Assembly (NCBI RefSeq): GCF_002140975.2
Contig: NZ_CP147247.1
Coordinates: 4,205,001 to 4,269,000 of the forward strand
DNA: 64,000 bases
Direction of reading: 5' to 3'
DNA from: Enterococcus sp. 9E7_DIV0242
GTDB taxonomy: Bacteria > Bacillota > Bacilli > Lactobacillales > Enterococcaceae
Notes under the pieces: model-generated
What the model saw: the letters and a program-made list of their open reading frames with translations, nothing else
Database searches by the model: none
What the model was told of the DNA's origin: nothing
Translations under genes and position numbers: made by a program
Shown here: in pieces, positions 1-8,013 of the stretch
How the letters are laid out: each line of letters opens with the position of its first letter
Position numbering within the stretch: the first letter of the stretch is position 1

Positions 1-567
1 GATTTGTTGGGAAATCACAAAGAAGTAGAAAACTTTTTCTATAGTATTTTAGAAGAAGTGGATATTGAAGATGAATTTCAGGGTAGTGAAGCTGTGACTT
101 TTCAGGTCCTGCCGAAGAGCGATGGCTTAGAGTTGTTTATCAGCAAAAATGCTTCAGTTGAAGATGTACCTAGTATTGGGAGCTTCAGTGATTTAAGTTC
201 TGATGAAGCAAGTGAGATGATCAGAAAGCAACTGGAAGCGAACTACACTGATGAGACGAAAGACTTGATCGACGACAGTATCAGAAGTTATGTTCTTGAG
301 TTGGATAGTTTTGAGTCAATGGTTCAATTAGCCAATGAAATATATGTTAAGTCTATGCTGGCTAACCTATACAAATACAAAGACAAGTACTTTTTACAAG
401 TAATGTTTTTCTTAGATGAGGTTTCTGTAACTGAAATTGAGAATGAGTGGTCCAGATTGCTTGAATTTGGGCAACAGTCGGCTGTAACGCCGGAAGTTCT
501 GAACGAATACGGAAGTTGCATTATGGAACGAAATGCGATTGAATTAACAAGATACTACTTTCATTAA
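1..567 (+). CDS. mecA: Adaptor protein MecA, 5' end outside window
   Basis: This is the C-terminal 188 residues of MecA, the adaptor that brings substrates such as competence regulators to the ClpC ATPase for degradation by ClpCP. The frame is open from base 1 (Asp-Leu-Leu-Gly-Asn), so about 30 N-terminal residues are missing. The visible part has the acidic linker after the N-terminal substrate-binding domain and then the ClpC-binding C-terminal domain. It ends just before a strong terminator and is followed by coiA, the arrangement I know from enterococci and related genera. Identification rests on the DLLGNHKEVENFFYSI-type block and on context. Confidence 0.9.
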   Translation, partial: DLLGNHKEVENFFYSILEEVDIEDEFQGSEAVTFQVLPKSDGLELFISKNASVEDVPSIGSFSDLSSDEASEMIRKQLEANYTDETKDLIDDSIRSYVLELDSFESMVQLANEIYVKSMLANLYKYKDKYFLQVMFFLDEVSVTEIENEWSRLLEFGQQSAVTPEVLNEYGSCIMERNAIELTRYYFH

Positions 568-574
568 GATGAAT

Positions 575-612
575 AATAAGACGACTGAGTTTTCAGTCGT
601 CTTATTTTTTTG
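575..612 (+). terminator. Rho-independent terminator after mecA
   Basis: A 14-bp stem (AATAAGACGACTGA pairing with TCAGTCGTCTTATT) with a four-base loop runs into a T-run. It separates mecA from coiA. Confidence 0.9.
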
Positions 613-731
613 TCAGCTTTTTTCAAGAATTTTCCAAGGTGTGATAGAGGACAAAGCTGAACATAGCATAAAAAACATATTTTTCATGAGATAAGGTCAA
701 ACATGCGTAACTTTATTATGAGGTGAATGAC

Positions 732-1913
732 ATGTTGATAGCACAAAATAGTGAGGGGAAGTTATTTTCTTTGGCTCAGGTCTCCAGAGAATCTAGTGGT
801 GAATGGAGAAAGTTACGTCTTTTTTGTCCGATATGTGATCAACGTGTTCGGCTTAAAAGAGGTAGGATCAGAATTCCTCATTTTGCGCATGTATCAGATC
901 AAAGTTGTTTATCTACCAATACAGGCGAATCAGAGGAGCATTTGACTTTAAAAAAATTATTGGTTGAATGGTGTTCGCAGCAGGGAATTGCTCACCAACT
1001 TGAAGCCTATATCCCAAAAATACAACAACGAGCAGATTTGTTGATTGGTCATTTAGCAATCGAGTTTCAATGTAGCACGCTGACTTTGACTGATATGGAA
1101 AAAAGAACAGCTTCGTATATAAAAAATGGGTATCAGCCATTTTGGATTTGCGGAGAGCATATTTGGAATACCGGAAAGAATTCAAAAGCAATCAGGAGAT
1201 TTTGCAGCTATTCAGAAAAGCTTGGGTTTCATTTATGGACAGCAAATTGGCGTACAAAGAAACTCTATCTACGTTATCATATAGAATTAGCAGCAAACAA
1301 GATGCGCTATGGAACAAAGTGCTGGAGTTTCGGTGAGGAGAGATTGAGGGAAATCATGGATAAGGAGTTTGAGAAAAGGCTTTTTCATTTTCGAGAATAT
1401 TTGCCTGAAGAGGAAATGTCAACGGCTTATCAGGAAATCTATAAAAAATTGAGAGGGAGAAAGCGTGATATAATGGCGGTTCAGTCCCTGTACTATCAAA
1501 ATGGCTTACACTTGCTCAGCTTACATCCTTGGTTTTATTATCCAATTAATTGTGGATTCCTCTTGAATGGCTCTGATCTACTATTCAAGTATCAGTGTTG
1601 GGACTTGCTGAGGGGACGAAAAAAACAGGTGATCAAGAAAGAGGAACTATTAGCTTTTTCACGTGATTATTTAGTGAAGCAGAAGCTGGACCAATTATTT
1701 CCATTAATTGAGCTACCGATTTTAGCAAAATGGCAGACGCATTATTTGATAAAAGGGCTAGTATCTTGCGGTGTGCTAAAGAAAACATCAGAGGAAAACG
1801 GCTTTCAGATAATTATTGATCCTACTAATACAGTAAAGCCGCATTCAACACTTTTTCTGGATAAGAAATGGGGAACAGAAGTGATTATTACTGGTACACC
1901 AGTAAAAATATGA
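732..1913 (+). CDS. coiA: Competence protein CoiA-like nuclease
   Basis: CoiA-family protein of 393 residues, needed for recombination of incoming DNA in transformable relatives. An N-terminal zinc-ribbon-like site is visible (Cys32-x2-Cys35 and His50-x2-His53). It is followed by a nuclease-like core with Glu69-His70, Asp102 in RADLLI and Glu111-x-Gln113 in AIEFQCS, the layout of a PD-(D/E)xK fold. I chose ATG 732 because AGGTG at 721-725 sits 6 bases upstream; the in-frame GTG at 723 lies inside that site. Whether the host is naturally competent cannot be judged from here. Confidence 0.87.
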   Translation: MLIAQNSEGKLFSLAQVSRESSGEWRKLRLFCPICDQRVRLKRGRIRIPHFAHVSDQSCLSTNTGESEEHLTLKKLLVEWCSQQGIAHQLEAYIPKIQQRADLLIGHLAIEFQCSTLTLTDMEKRTASYIKNGYQPFWICGEHIWNTGKNSKAIRRFCSYSEKLGFHLWTANWRTKKLYLRYHIELAANKMRYGTKCWSFGEERLREIMDKEFEKRLFHFREYLPEEEMSTAYQEIYKKLRGRKRDIMAVQSLYYQNGLHLLSLHPWFYYPINCGFLLNGSDLLFKYQCWDLLRGRKKQVIKKEELLAFSRDYLVKQKLDQLFPLIELPILAKWQTHYLIKGLVSCGVLKKTSEENGFQIIIDPTNTVKPHSTLFLDKKWGTEVIITGTPVKI

Positions 1914-2227
1914 TACTATAGACTATATGAATACGACGAAATAGGCAAGAGGGGAAAGACCTGCTAGGACTAACGCCGGTAGGGGAAGAGAAGTCAGTTG
2001 ATATAAGAGAATGTATTGAATGTTCGTGCGAGTAGTCAGTCTTACTTTTATCCACGACATTCCATTGGAAGTCCTACCTTAGTGGAACTGGTAATTTCTC
2101 ATGCTGGAAATGATTTATCGTGATTCATATATCCGATGAAAGAGACAAGCAAAGTGCTTATTTCTTTTACTTGTATTAACAGGTGAATAAGGATTTTTGT
2201 AGATAGTATGAATGGAGGAATGCAGGT
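1914..2227 (+). other. Long pepF leader, possible structured RNA
   Basis: This 314-base gap has no convincing ORF. It contains distant complementary segments: GGTAGG near 1978 with CCTACC near 2073, and AATGTTCGTG at 2018-2027 with CACGACATT at 2053-2061 (one bulge). A small AAGC/GCTT hairpin lies near 2148. I do not recognise an RNA family; it lacks T-box and RNase P signatures. The pepF ribosome site (GGAGG) is at its end. Confidence 0.35.
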
Positions 2228-4045
2228 ATGAGTGAAGCAAAACAGTTACCAAAACGTGAAGAAATCGAGACAGAGCTGACCTGGGATTTAACGCCTATTT
2301 TTAAGGATGATCAAGCCTTTGAAAAAGCGTATGAAGAATTGTCAGAGGAAATAAAAACTGCGAAAAAACTAAAAGGAACCTTAGGGAATGGCAGTGCGGA
2401 CTTCCTGAAAGGAATCGAGTATTTACTTGATGTTTTCCGTAAAATAGAAGTGATCTATGTCTATGCTCATTTGAAAAATGACCAAGATACAACAAATTCT
2501 AAATATCAAGCCTTGAATTCCAGAGCAGGTTCTCTTTATTCTCAAGTAGGTGAGGCTGTAGCGTGGTTTGAGCCGGAAGTACTCTCTTTGACAGATGAGG
2601 AGATTTGGGGTTATTTCAAAGAAAATTCTGATCTGGAAGTTTACAGACATTTTATTGAGAATATGTTAGATAGCCGGGCGCATGTATTAAGTGAGGAACA
2701 AGAAGCTCTTTTGGCTGGTGCCAGTGAAATCTTTGGTGCTTCCAGCAGCACATTCTCTGTCCTGAATAATGCAGATTTGAAGTTTCCGGTCATTGAAGAT
2801 GAGAATGGAGAAAAAATTCAACTGAGCCATGGAGTCTATGGTCAGCTGATGGAAAGTACATCAAGAGAAGTGAGAGAAGCGGCTTTTAAAAAGCTTTACA
2901 GCGTTTATGAGCAATTTAACAATACATTTGCTTCTACGTTGTCTACTCATGTGAAAATGCACAATTATAAAGCAAAAGTTAGAAACTATAGCTCTGCAAG
3001 AGCGGCTGCTTTGGATGGGAATCATATTCCGGAAGCTGTGTATGAAACATTGGTCGATGTTGTTAACCGAAACTTACCGTTACTTCATCGCTATGTTAGT
3101 TTGAGAAAACGACTGTTGAAGCTAGATGAACTGCATATGTATGATATGTACACACCGATACTTGGAAATGCTCCTGTTAAGTTCAGCTATGAAGATGCAC
3201 GAAAGAAAGCAATAGCAGCATTGGCGCCTTTGGGTGAAGAATACTTAGCTGTAGTGGAAGAAGCTTTTGGAAATCGTTGGATCGATGTTGTTGAAAATCA
3301 AGGAAAACGAAGCGGTGCATATTCATCTGGTGCGTATGATACATTCCCGTATATTCTGATGAACTGGCATGATAGCTTGGACCAGCTTTATACGCTTGTT
3401 CATGAAATGGGTCACAGTGTTCATAGCTATTTCACTAGAGGGAACCAGCCATATGTTTATGGGGATTATTCGATTTTCTTGGCGGAGATTGCATCAACGA
3501 CCAATGAAAATATTTTAACAGAGTATCTTTTAGAAACTGAGAAGGATCCACATGTTCGGGCGTATGTGTTGAACCATTACTTGGATGGGTTCAAAGGAAC
3601 GATCTTCCGACAAACACAATTTGCTGAGTTCGAGCATTTTATTCATACTAAGGATGCAGAAGGAATACCGCTGACCAGTGATTTTCTGAATGAAAATTAT
3701 GCAGAGTTAAACGTGAAATATTATGGACCGGAAGTGACGGTAGATGAAGAAATCGCGTTGGAATGGTCAAGAATTCCTCATTTCTACTATAATTATTATG
3801 TTTATCAATATGCGACTGGTTTTTCAGCAGCCTCTGCTTTGGCAGATAAAATTCTGAAAAAAGAACCGGAGGCATTGGATAAATATCTAAGCTATCTGAA
3901 ATCAGGAAGCAGTGATTATCCGATTGAAGTAATGAAAAAAGCTGGGGTGGATATGACACAGCCTAGCTATATTGAAGATGCAATGCAAGTTTTTGAAACA
4001 CGTTTGAAAGAACTAGAAACATTGATCGAAAAGCTGGAAAAATAG
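2228..4045 (+). CDS. pepF: Oligoendopeptidase F (M3B metallopeptidase)
   Basis: Cytoplasmic zinc peptidase of 605 residues that cuts short peptides, the normal length for the family. The M3 zinc motif is His392-Glu-Met-Gly-His396, with the downstream glutamate helix in the FLAEIASTTNE segment. An N-terminal helical domain precedes the catalytic half. The start is ATG 2228 after GGAGG. The gene is a single transcription unit closed by a bidirectional hairpin shared with the convergent spxH gene. Family roles include peptide nutrition and turnover of signal or competence peptides, which would fit the neighbouring mecA and coiA, but that link is inference. Confidence 0.95.
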   Translation: MSEAKQLPKREEIETELTWDLTPIFKDDQAFEKAYEELSEEIKTAKKLKGTLGNGSADFLKGIEYLLDVFRKIEVIYVYAHLKNDQDTTNSKYQALNSRAGSLYSQVGEAVAWFEPEVLSLTDEEIWGYFKENSDLEVYRHFIENMLDSRAHVLSEEQEALLAGASEIFGASSSTFSVLNNADLKFPVIEDENGEKIQLSHGVYGQLMESTSREVREAAFKKLYSVYEQFNNTFASTLSTHVKMHNYKAKVRNYSSARAAALDGNHIPEAVYETLVDVVNRNLPLLHRYVSLRKRLLKLDELHMYDMYTPILGNAPVKFSYEDARKKAIAALAPLGEEYLAVVEEAFGNRWIDVVENQGKRSGAYSSGAYDTFPYILMNWHDSLDQLYTLVHEMGHSVHSYFTRGNQPYVYGDYSIFLAEIASTTNENILTEYLLETEKDPHVRAYVLNHYLDGFKGTIFRQTQFAEFEHFIHTKDAEGIPLTSDFLNENYAELNVKYYGPEVTVDEEIALEWSRIPHFYYNYYVYQYATGFSAASALADKILKKEPEALDKYLSYLKSGSSDYPIEVMKKAGVDMTQPSYIEDAMQVFETRLKELETLIEKLEK

Positions 4046-4051
4046 AGAAGC

Positions 4052-4094
4052 AAAAAAACGGAAGCAGCAATAACGAGCTGTTTCCGTTTTTTTA
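4052..4094. terminator. Bidirectional terminator between pepF and spxH
   Basis: AAAAAACGGAA plus GCAGC pair across a loop with CTG and TTCCGTTTTTT. A-run and T-run flank the stem, so it can serve both convergent genes. Confidence 0.85.
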
Positions 4095-4742
4095 TAGTAA
4101 ATGTAAATGTCCTTTAGGGACGGAGTGTTCGAAATCTTCAGCCAACTGAATCGGATCATGGAAATGAACGTAATTCTCTTCAGATGTTTCACAAAGACGC
4201 TTGATATGCTCGATTGTTAGGTATTCCTCAATCAGAACACCAAAATCTCTGTCACAGGCATAATTGTAAATAACTGCAGAAGGATGTTTTGAAACACCCA
4301 TTTCTCGCGCGATTTGCTGATCGATTTGAAAAGAGTCTTTCACGAAACTTGAATGACGATCGGCTTGAAACATTTCCAAATCGCCGCCAGCTTCAACAAT
4401 CAGCTTTTCGGCTAGAACAGTTGAATATGGGATGTTTTCCTCTGCTATCATCTGTTGAAGATTCAAAAGGATATGTCGGCCCTTTTTCTTACCTTGCAGT
4501 TGGGCGGCCTTAAAATCTAATGCAGCAGAATACATATTTTCGAACAGTTCATTTCTTCCTGTGATATCAGTAGATGTAATGGCGTGGACTTTAAGTAGGT
4601 TCTTAATCGTTTTCATATTTACCAGTGGAATTAAGCGTAATTGTATCTTCTTGCTTTCTGCTTGTGCAAATTTCAAAATCTCTCTCTCTATGTTCAAACA
4701 GATTTTCCCTAGCGGATTAACGAACAAATAGATTTCAATCAT
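4092..4742 (-). CDS. spxH: DsbA-like ClpXP adaptor, SpxH/YjbH family
   Basis: A 216-residue thioredoxin-fold protein of the YjbH/SpxH group, which presents the redox regulator Spx to ClpXP. The N-terminus carries FVNPLGKIC at 7-15, where Bacillus YjbH has a CxxC pair; the first cysteine is replaced by Gly12 and only Cys15 remains. The middle has the family block AALDFKAAQLQGKKKG. The protein is clearly shorter than the roughly 300-residue Bacillus homologue and lacks its C-terminal extension. Start ATG follows GGAGGAAGT on the minus strand. Adaptor function is inferred from the family. Confidence 0.82.
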   Translation of the reverse strand: MIEIYLFVNPLGKICLNIEREILKFAQAESKKIQLRLIPLVNMKTIKNLLKVHAITSTDITGRNELFENMYSAALDFKAAQLQGKKKGRHILLNLQQMIAEENIPYSTVLAEKLIVEAGGDLEMFQADRHSSFVKDSFQIDQQIAREMGVSKHPSAVIYNYACDRDFGVLIEEYLTIEHIKRLCETSEENYVHFHDPIQLAEDFEHSVPKGHLHLL

Positions 4743-4857
4743 TCATACTTCCTCCAATTCGACTCTTTGACATAATGCACAACACGAACCAATTCATGTA
4801 ATGTACCAAAAAAACAAAGAAAAAAGAAATACTTTGCTCATCTGCATTACAGAGTTG

Positions 4858-5427
4858 CTAAAAAGAAGACATCATTCTCTGGATTTTATTTGGCGCGTTA
4901 ATTTCTTTGATAGCCAAAGTAATTAATAGCTGCTCAAACGCCTTTCTTCCAGATACAGCGTCAGTAACCTCTAACTCTAGTTCGTAATCATGATCATTGT
5001 TATACCAGCTTTCATCAAGAGCTAATAAACCTTGGGGAAGTTTTTTTTGTGCTCGCTTGGTTTTCAATTGACCGATTTTATGTAAGGGAGTAGTAATATT
5101 CAATTGTAATAATTTTTGAAATACCTCACTATTTTCAGGGAATACACCGGATTTTGTGATCTCTTGCACTTGTGTCAGAGAAATTGTATCTGTGATTTCC
5201 AATAAGCCAACCTTCTCAGGAAGCTTTAAGGTAATCTCCGCACTATCAGTAAAGGACCGAATCCGTAAACCAGCATTCATTTGCTTCAACTGTGAATCAA
5301 GTGTATCGAAATAGGTATTCACTTGAACAAAGAAGTCTTCTTCTTTCAGTTGAAAGTAATCAGTAATTCGGAAAAACGACTCTTCTGAAAGCATCGTTTT
5401 ATACTCGATTTCCAAATTTTTGCTCAA
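4858..5427 (-). CDS. CYTH domain protein (YjbK-like)
   Basis: A 189-residue CYTH (triphosphate tunnel) protein. The signature ExExK is visible as Glu6-x-Glu8-x-Lys10, with basic residues of the tunnel in LRIRSF and ITLKLP and acidic strands LELEVTD near the C-terminus. Bacterial members hydrolyse triphosphate-containing substrates, but the substrate of this subgroup is unclear. It is transcribed away from relQ, and the pairing of yjbK-like, relQ, nadK and rluD genes is conserved in Firmicutes, hinting at nucleotide metabolism. Confidence 0.85.
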   Translation of the reverse strand: MSKNLEIEYKTMLSEESFFRITDYFQLKEEDFFVQVNTYFDTLDSQLKQMNAGLRIRSFTDSAEITLKLPEKVGLLEITDTISLTQVQEITKSGVFPENSEVFQKLLQLNITTPLHKIGQLKTKRAQKKLPQGLLALDESWYNNDHDYELELEVTDAVSGRKAFEQLLITLAIKEINAPNKIQRMMSSF

Positions 5428-5453
5428 GGGAGACTCACCTTCTTTATACTTAA

Positions 5454-5482
5454 TTCTTACATAGATTACGTAGTTTCGTCAA
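5454..5482 (-). promoter_or_regulatory. Probable promoter of the CYTH gene
   Basis: On the minus strand TTGACG is followed after 17 bases by TAAGAA with a TG-like upstream extension. It lies just upstream of the CYTH ribosome site. Confidence 0.45.
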
Positions 5483-5557
5483 GAAAAGTGACTGATATGT
5501 TTGATTTTTTTGATAATTCTTACAATAGAATAAAAAATCCATTTTTTCTTCGGTCTA

Positions 5558-5566
5558 TGGTAAAAT
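5558..5566 (+). promoter_or_regulatory. Extended -10 element before relQ
   Basis: TGGTAAAAT forms an extended -10 about 38 bases before the relQ start. No good -35 is visible, which extended -10 promoters tolerate. Confidence 0.5.
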
Positions 5567-5604
5567 AGGCAGTGGGCCAAATTCAAGGAAATTGAGGGAG
5601 AAAT

Positions 5605-6270
5605 ATGGAGAAAGACTGGGAACTTTTTCTTGCGCCATATGAACAAGCTGTTGGAGAAATGAAAGTAAAATTACGGGGAATCCGTAAACAATTCAATGAG
5701 CATAACAAGCATACCCCTATCGAGTTTGTAACAGGACGTGTGAAACCGGTGACTAGCATTTTGACGAAAGCTGATTTAAGAAAAATTCCGCTGGATCGTC
5801 TGGAAGAAGAGATGCAGGATATAGCGGGGCTACGCATCATGTGTCAGTTTGTTGATGATATTTATCAGGTCGTTGAAATTATTAGAAACCGCAAGGATCT
5901 GGAAATTATTCAAGAGCGTGACTACATCACCAACAAGAAGGAGAGCGGCTATCGGTCGTATCATTTGGTGATTACTTACCCTGTTCAATTGATAACGGGA
6001 GAAAAAAAGATTTTAGCTGAGATACAGATTCGAACGTTGGCCATGAACTTCTGGGCAACGATCGAACATTCATTAAACTATAAATATCATGGCGATTTTC
6101 CGGAAGAGCTGAATGATCGACTTCAAAGAGCAGCGGAAGCAGCCTACCAGCTCGATGAGGAAATGTCGAATATCCGAGAAGAAATTCAGGAAGCGCAGCA
6201 TCTTTTCTCACATGGAAGAGGAAAATCGGCGAAGAAGTATCATAAGAAGAAAGACGAAGGTCAAACGTAG
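5605..6270 (+). CDS. relQ: Small alarmone synthetase RelQ (GTP pyrophosphokinase)
   Basis: A stand-alone (p)ppGpp synthetase of 221 residues that transfers pyrophosphate from ATP to GDP or GTP. Only the RelA/SpoT synthetase domain is present; there is no hydrolase, TGS or ACT domain. Visible motifs are the substrate-binding RIMCQFVDDIY region, YRSYHL and EIQIRT, and the C-terminal helix. GGGAG precedes the ATG. It opens a tight operon with nadK (14-base gap), rluD-like and mgtE genes. Family members form tetramers and answer cell-wall stress, mostly through transcription. Confidence 0.93.
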   Translation: MEKDWELFLAPYEQAVGEMKVKLRGIRKQFNEHNKHTPIEFVTGRVKPVTSILTKADLRKIPLDRLEEEMQDIAGLRIMCQFVDDIYQVVEIIRNRKDLEIIQERDYITNKKESGYRSYHLVITYPVQLITGEKKILAEIQIRTLAMNFWATIEHSLNYKYHGDFPEELNDRLQRAAEAAYQLDEEMSNIREEIQEAQHLFSHGRGKSAKKYHKKKDEGQT

Positions 6271-6284
6271 ATTGGAGACAAGGC

Positions 6285-7082
6285 ATGAAGGTAGCAATCG
6301 TTCATAACAATGAGCAAAAATCTAGAAGAGTCACACAACAGCTGCTGGCTCTTTTGGAACAGAAACAGATCGAGGTATCAGAAACCGATCCTGAACTGAT
6401 TATTTCTGTTGGCGGAGATGGAACGCTGCTTTCTGCCTTTCATCGATTCAATCATCGCTTGAATGATGTGAAATTTTTGGGTGTCCATACTGGACATTTA
6501 GGGTTCTACACAGATTGGCGAGACTATGAGCTGGAAGAATTAGTTTCCAGCTTTTTAATAGAGCAGGAGAAAAGTATCAGTTATCCTTTGTTGGATGTGA
6601 CGATTAAATTCTGTGATGATGTGCCGGATAGACATTTTCTTGCATTGAACGAATCCACAATCAAGCGGTCAAACCGAACAATGGCAGCAGATGTCTATAT
6701 AAAGGATGAATTGTTTGAACGATTTAGAGGGGATGGTTTGTCCGTTTCTACTCCAACAGGTTCAACTGCTTACAACAAGAGTGTGGGTGGTGCAGTGATT
6801 CATCCGAGTATTAATGCCTTTCAGCTTGCAGAGATTGCTTCATTGAACAATCGCGTTTTCCGAACATTAGGCTCGCCAATGGTGATTGCAGATTCAGAAT
6901 GGGTGTCTATTGATTTGCGTGAGGGTAGTGATTATTTGATTACAGTGGATCAGCTGAATATCTATCAGGAAAATGTAGATTCGATTCATTATCGAATCGC
7001 AGATGAACGTATCCACTTTGCATCATACAAGCATATGCATTTCTGGCACAGAGTCAAAGATGCATTTATCAGTGAGGATTAG
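6285..7082 (+). CDS. nadK: NAD kinase
   Basis: Phosphorylates NAD to NADP with ATP or polyphosphate in the cytoplasm. The 265-residue length is normal. The diagnostic GGDGTLL motif places catalytic Asp at residue 45, followed by a conserved NEST segment and PTGSTAYNKSVGGAV. Start ATG 6285 follows GGAG. Second gene of the relQ operon; it stops 7 bases before the rluD-like gene. Confidence 0.95.
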   Translation: MKVAIVHNNEQKSRRVTQQLLALLEQKQIEVSETDPELIISVGGDGTLLSAFHRFNHRLNDVKFLGVHTGHLGFYTDWRDYELEELVSSFLIEQEKSISYPLLDVTIKFCDDVPDRHFLALNESTIKRSNRTMAADVYIKDELFERFRGDGLSVSTPTGSTAYNKSVGGAVIHPSINAFQLAEIASLNNRVFRTLGSPMVIADSEWVSIDLREGSDYLITVDQLNIYQENVDSIHYRIADERIHFASYKHMHFWHRVKDAFISED

Positions 7083-7089
7083 AAGAAAT

Positions 7090-7977
7090 ATGGAATTTCA
7101 ATGGCTTTTTTCAAAGGAGCAGCCGCAACAGATCAAGTCCTTTTTGAAGGAGCAGGGTGTGTCAAAGGGGCTGTTGGCAAAGATAAAATTTCAAGGTGGC
7201 CAGATTACGGTCAATAACCAAGTTGAAAATGTGTTGTATAAATTAGCAACAGGAGATCAACTGAAGATCATGATTCCTGATGAAGGACAGCATGAGACGA
7301 TGCGTCCATCAGATAGTCCGATAACTATATTGTTTGAGGACGAGCACTTTTTAGTTGTAAATAAGCCGACGGGTGTCGCATCGATTCCTTCGCAATACCA
7401 TACAAGTGAAACGATGGCAAATATGGTCAAAGGCTATTACCAGCGAATGAATTACAAGGATCAGGTGATTCATATCGTTACTCGATTGGATCGCGACACT
7501 TCAGGAGCAATGCTGTTCGCCAAGCATGGCTTTGCACATGCGTTGCTTGATCAGCAGCTTCGGCAAAAACAGGTGGTAAAGATTTACCATGCACTTGTTG
7601 GGGGGATGGTCGACTCTCTTTTGGATCATGCTGAAATCATCGCACCGATTGGTCGTGATATGTCTTCGTTGCTGAAACGAATGGTTATAGAAACTGGGAA
7701 ACATGCGGAAACCGAATATTGGCTTGAAAAGAAAAAGAATGATTGGGCATTTGTAAAAATTCGACTTCATACAGGTCGAACACATCAAATACGCGTGCAT
7801 TTTGAAAGTATTGGCTGTTCACTTTTAGGGGATGAATTATACAATGGATCAATGGAGCAAGGAATAATGCGCCAGGCATTGCACTGCAGCTATTTGAGTT
7901 TCGTTCATCCATTTACAGGAGAAAAAATCAGTATCGATTCTGCCTTGGCGGAGGATATGCAGGCAATTATTGGCTAG
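7090..7977 (+). CDS. RluD-family 23S rRNA pseudouridine synthase
   Basis: RluA/RluD-type pseudouridine synthase of 295 residues that isomerises uridines in rRNA. The catalytic Asp lies in VTRLDRDTSG, followed by RLHTGRTHQIRVHF near residues 235-250. An S4-like N-terminal segment (SKGLLAKIKFQGGQITVNN) is present. Start ATG 7090 was preferred to a longer in-frame ORF from 7003 that would overlap nadK by 80 bases. The exact uridine target cannot be read from the sequence. Confidence 0.9.
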   Translation: MEFQWLFSKEQPQQIKSFLKEQGVSKGLLAKIKFQGGQITVNNQVENVLYKLATGDQLKIMIPDEGQHETMRPSDSPITILFEDEHFLVVNKPTGVASIPSQYHTSETMANMVKGYYQRMNYKDQVIHIVTRLDRDTSGAMLFAKHGFAHALLDQQLRQKQVVKIYHALVGGMVDSLLDHAEIIAPIGRDMSSLLKRMVIETGKHAETEYWLEKKKNDWAFVKIRLHTGRTHQIRVHFESIGCSLLGDELYNGSMEQGIMRQALHCSYLSFVHPFTGEKISIDSALAEDMQAIIG

Positions 7978-8013
7978 GCACTTCAGACAGACCCAATGAA
8001 GGAGGGGAAAAGG

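Noticed and set aside
7003..7089. N-terminal extension of the RluD-like protein
   Set aside because: It would overlap nadK by 80 bases, and the residues are not family-like. ATG 7090 fits the normal start.
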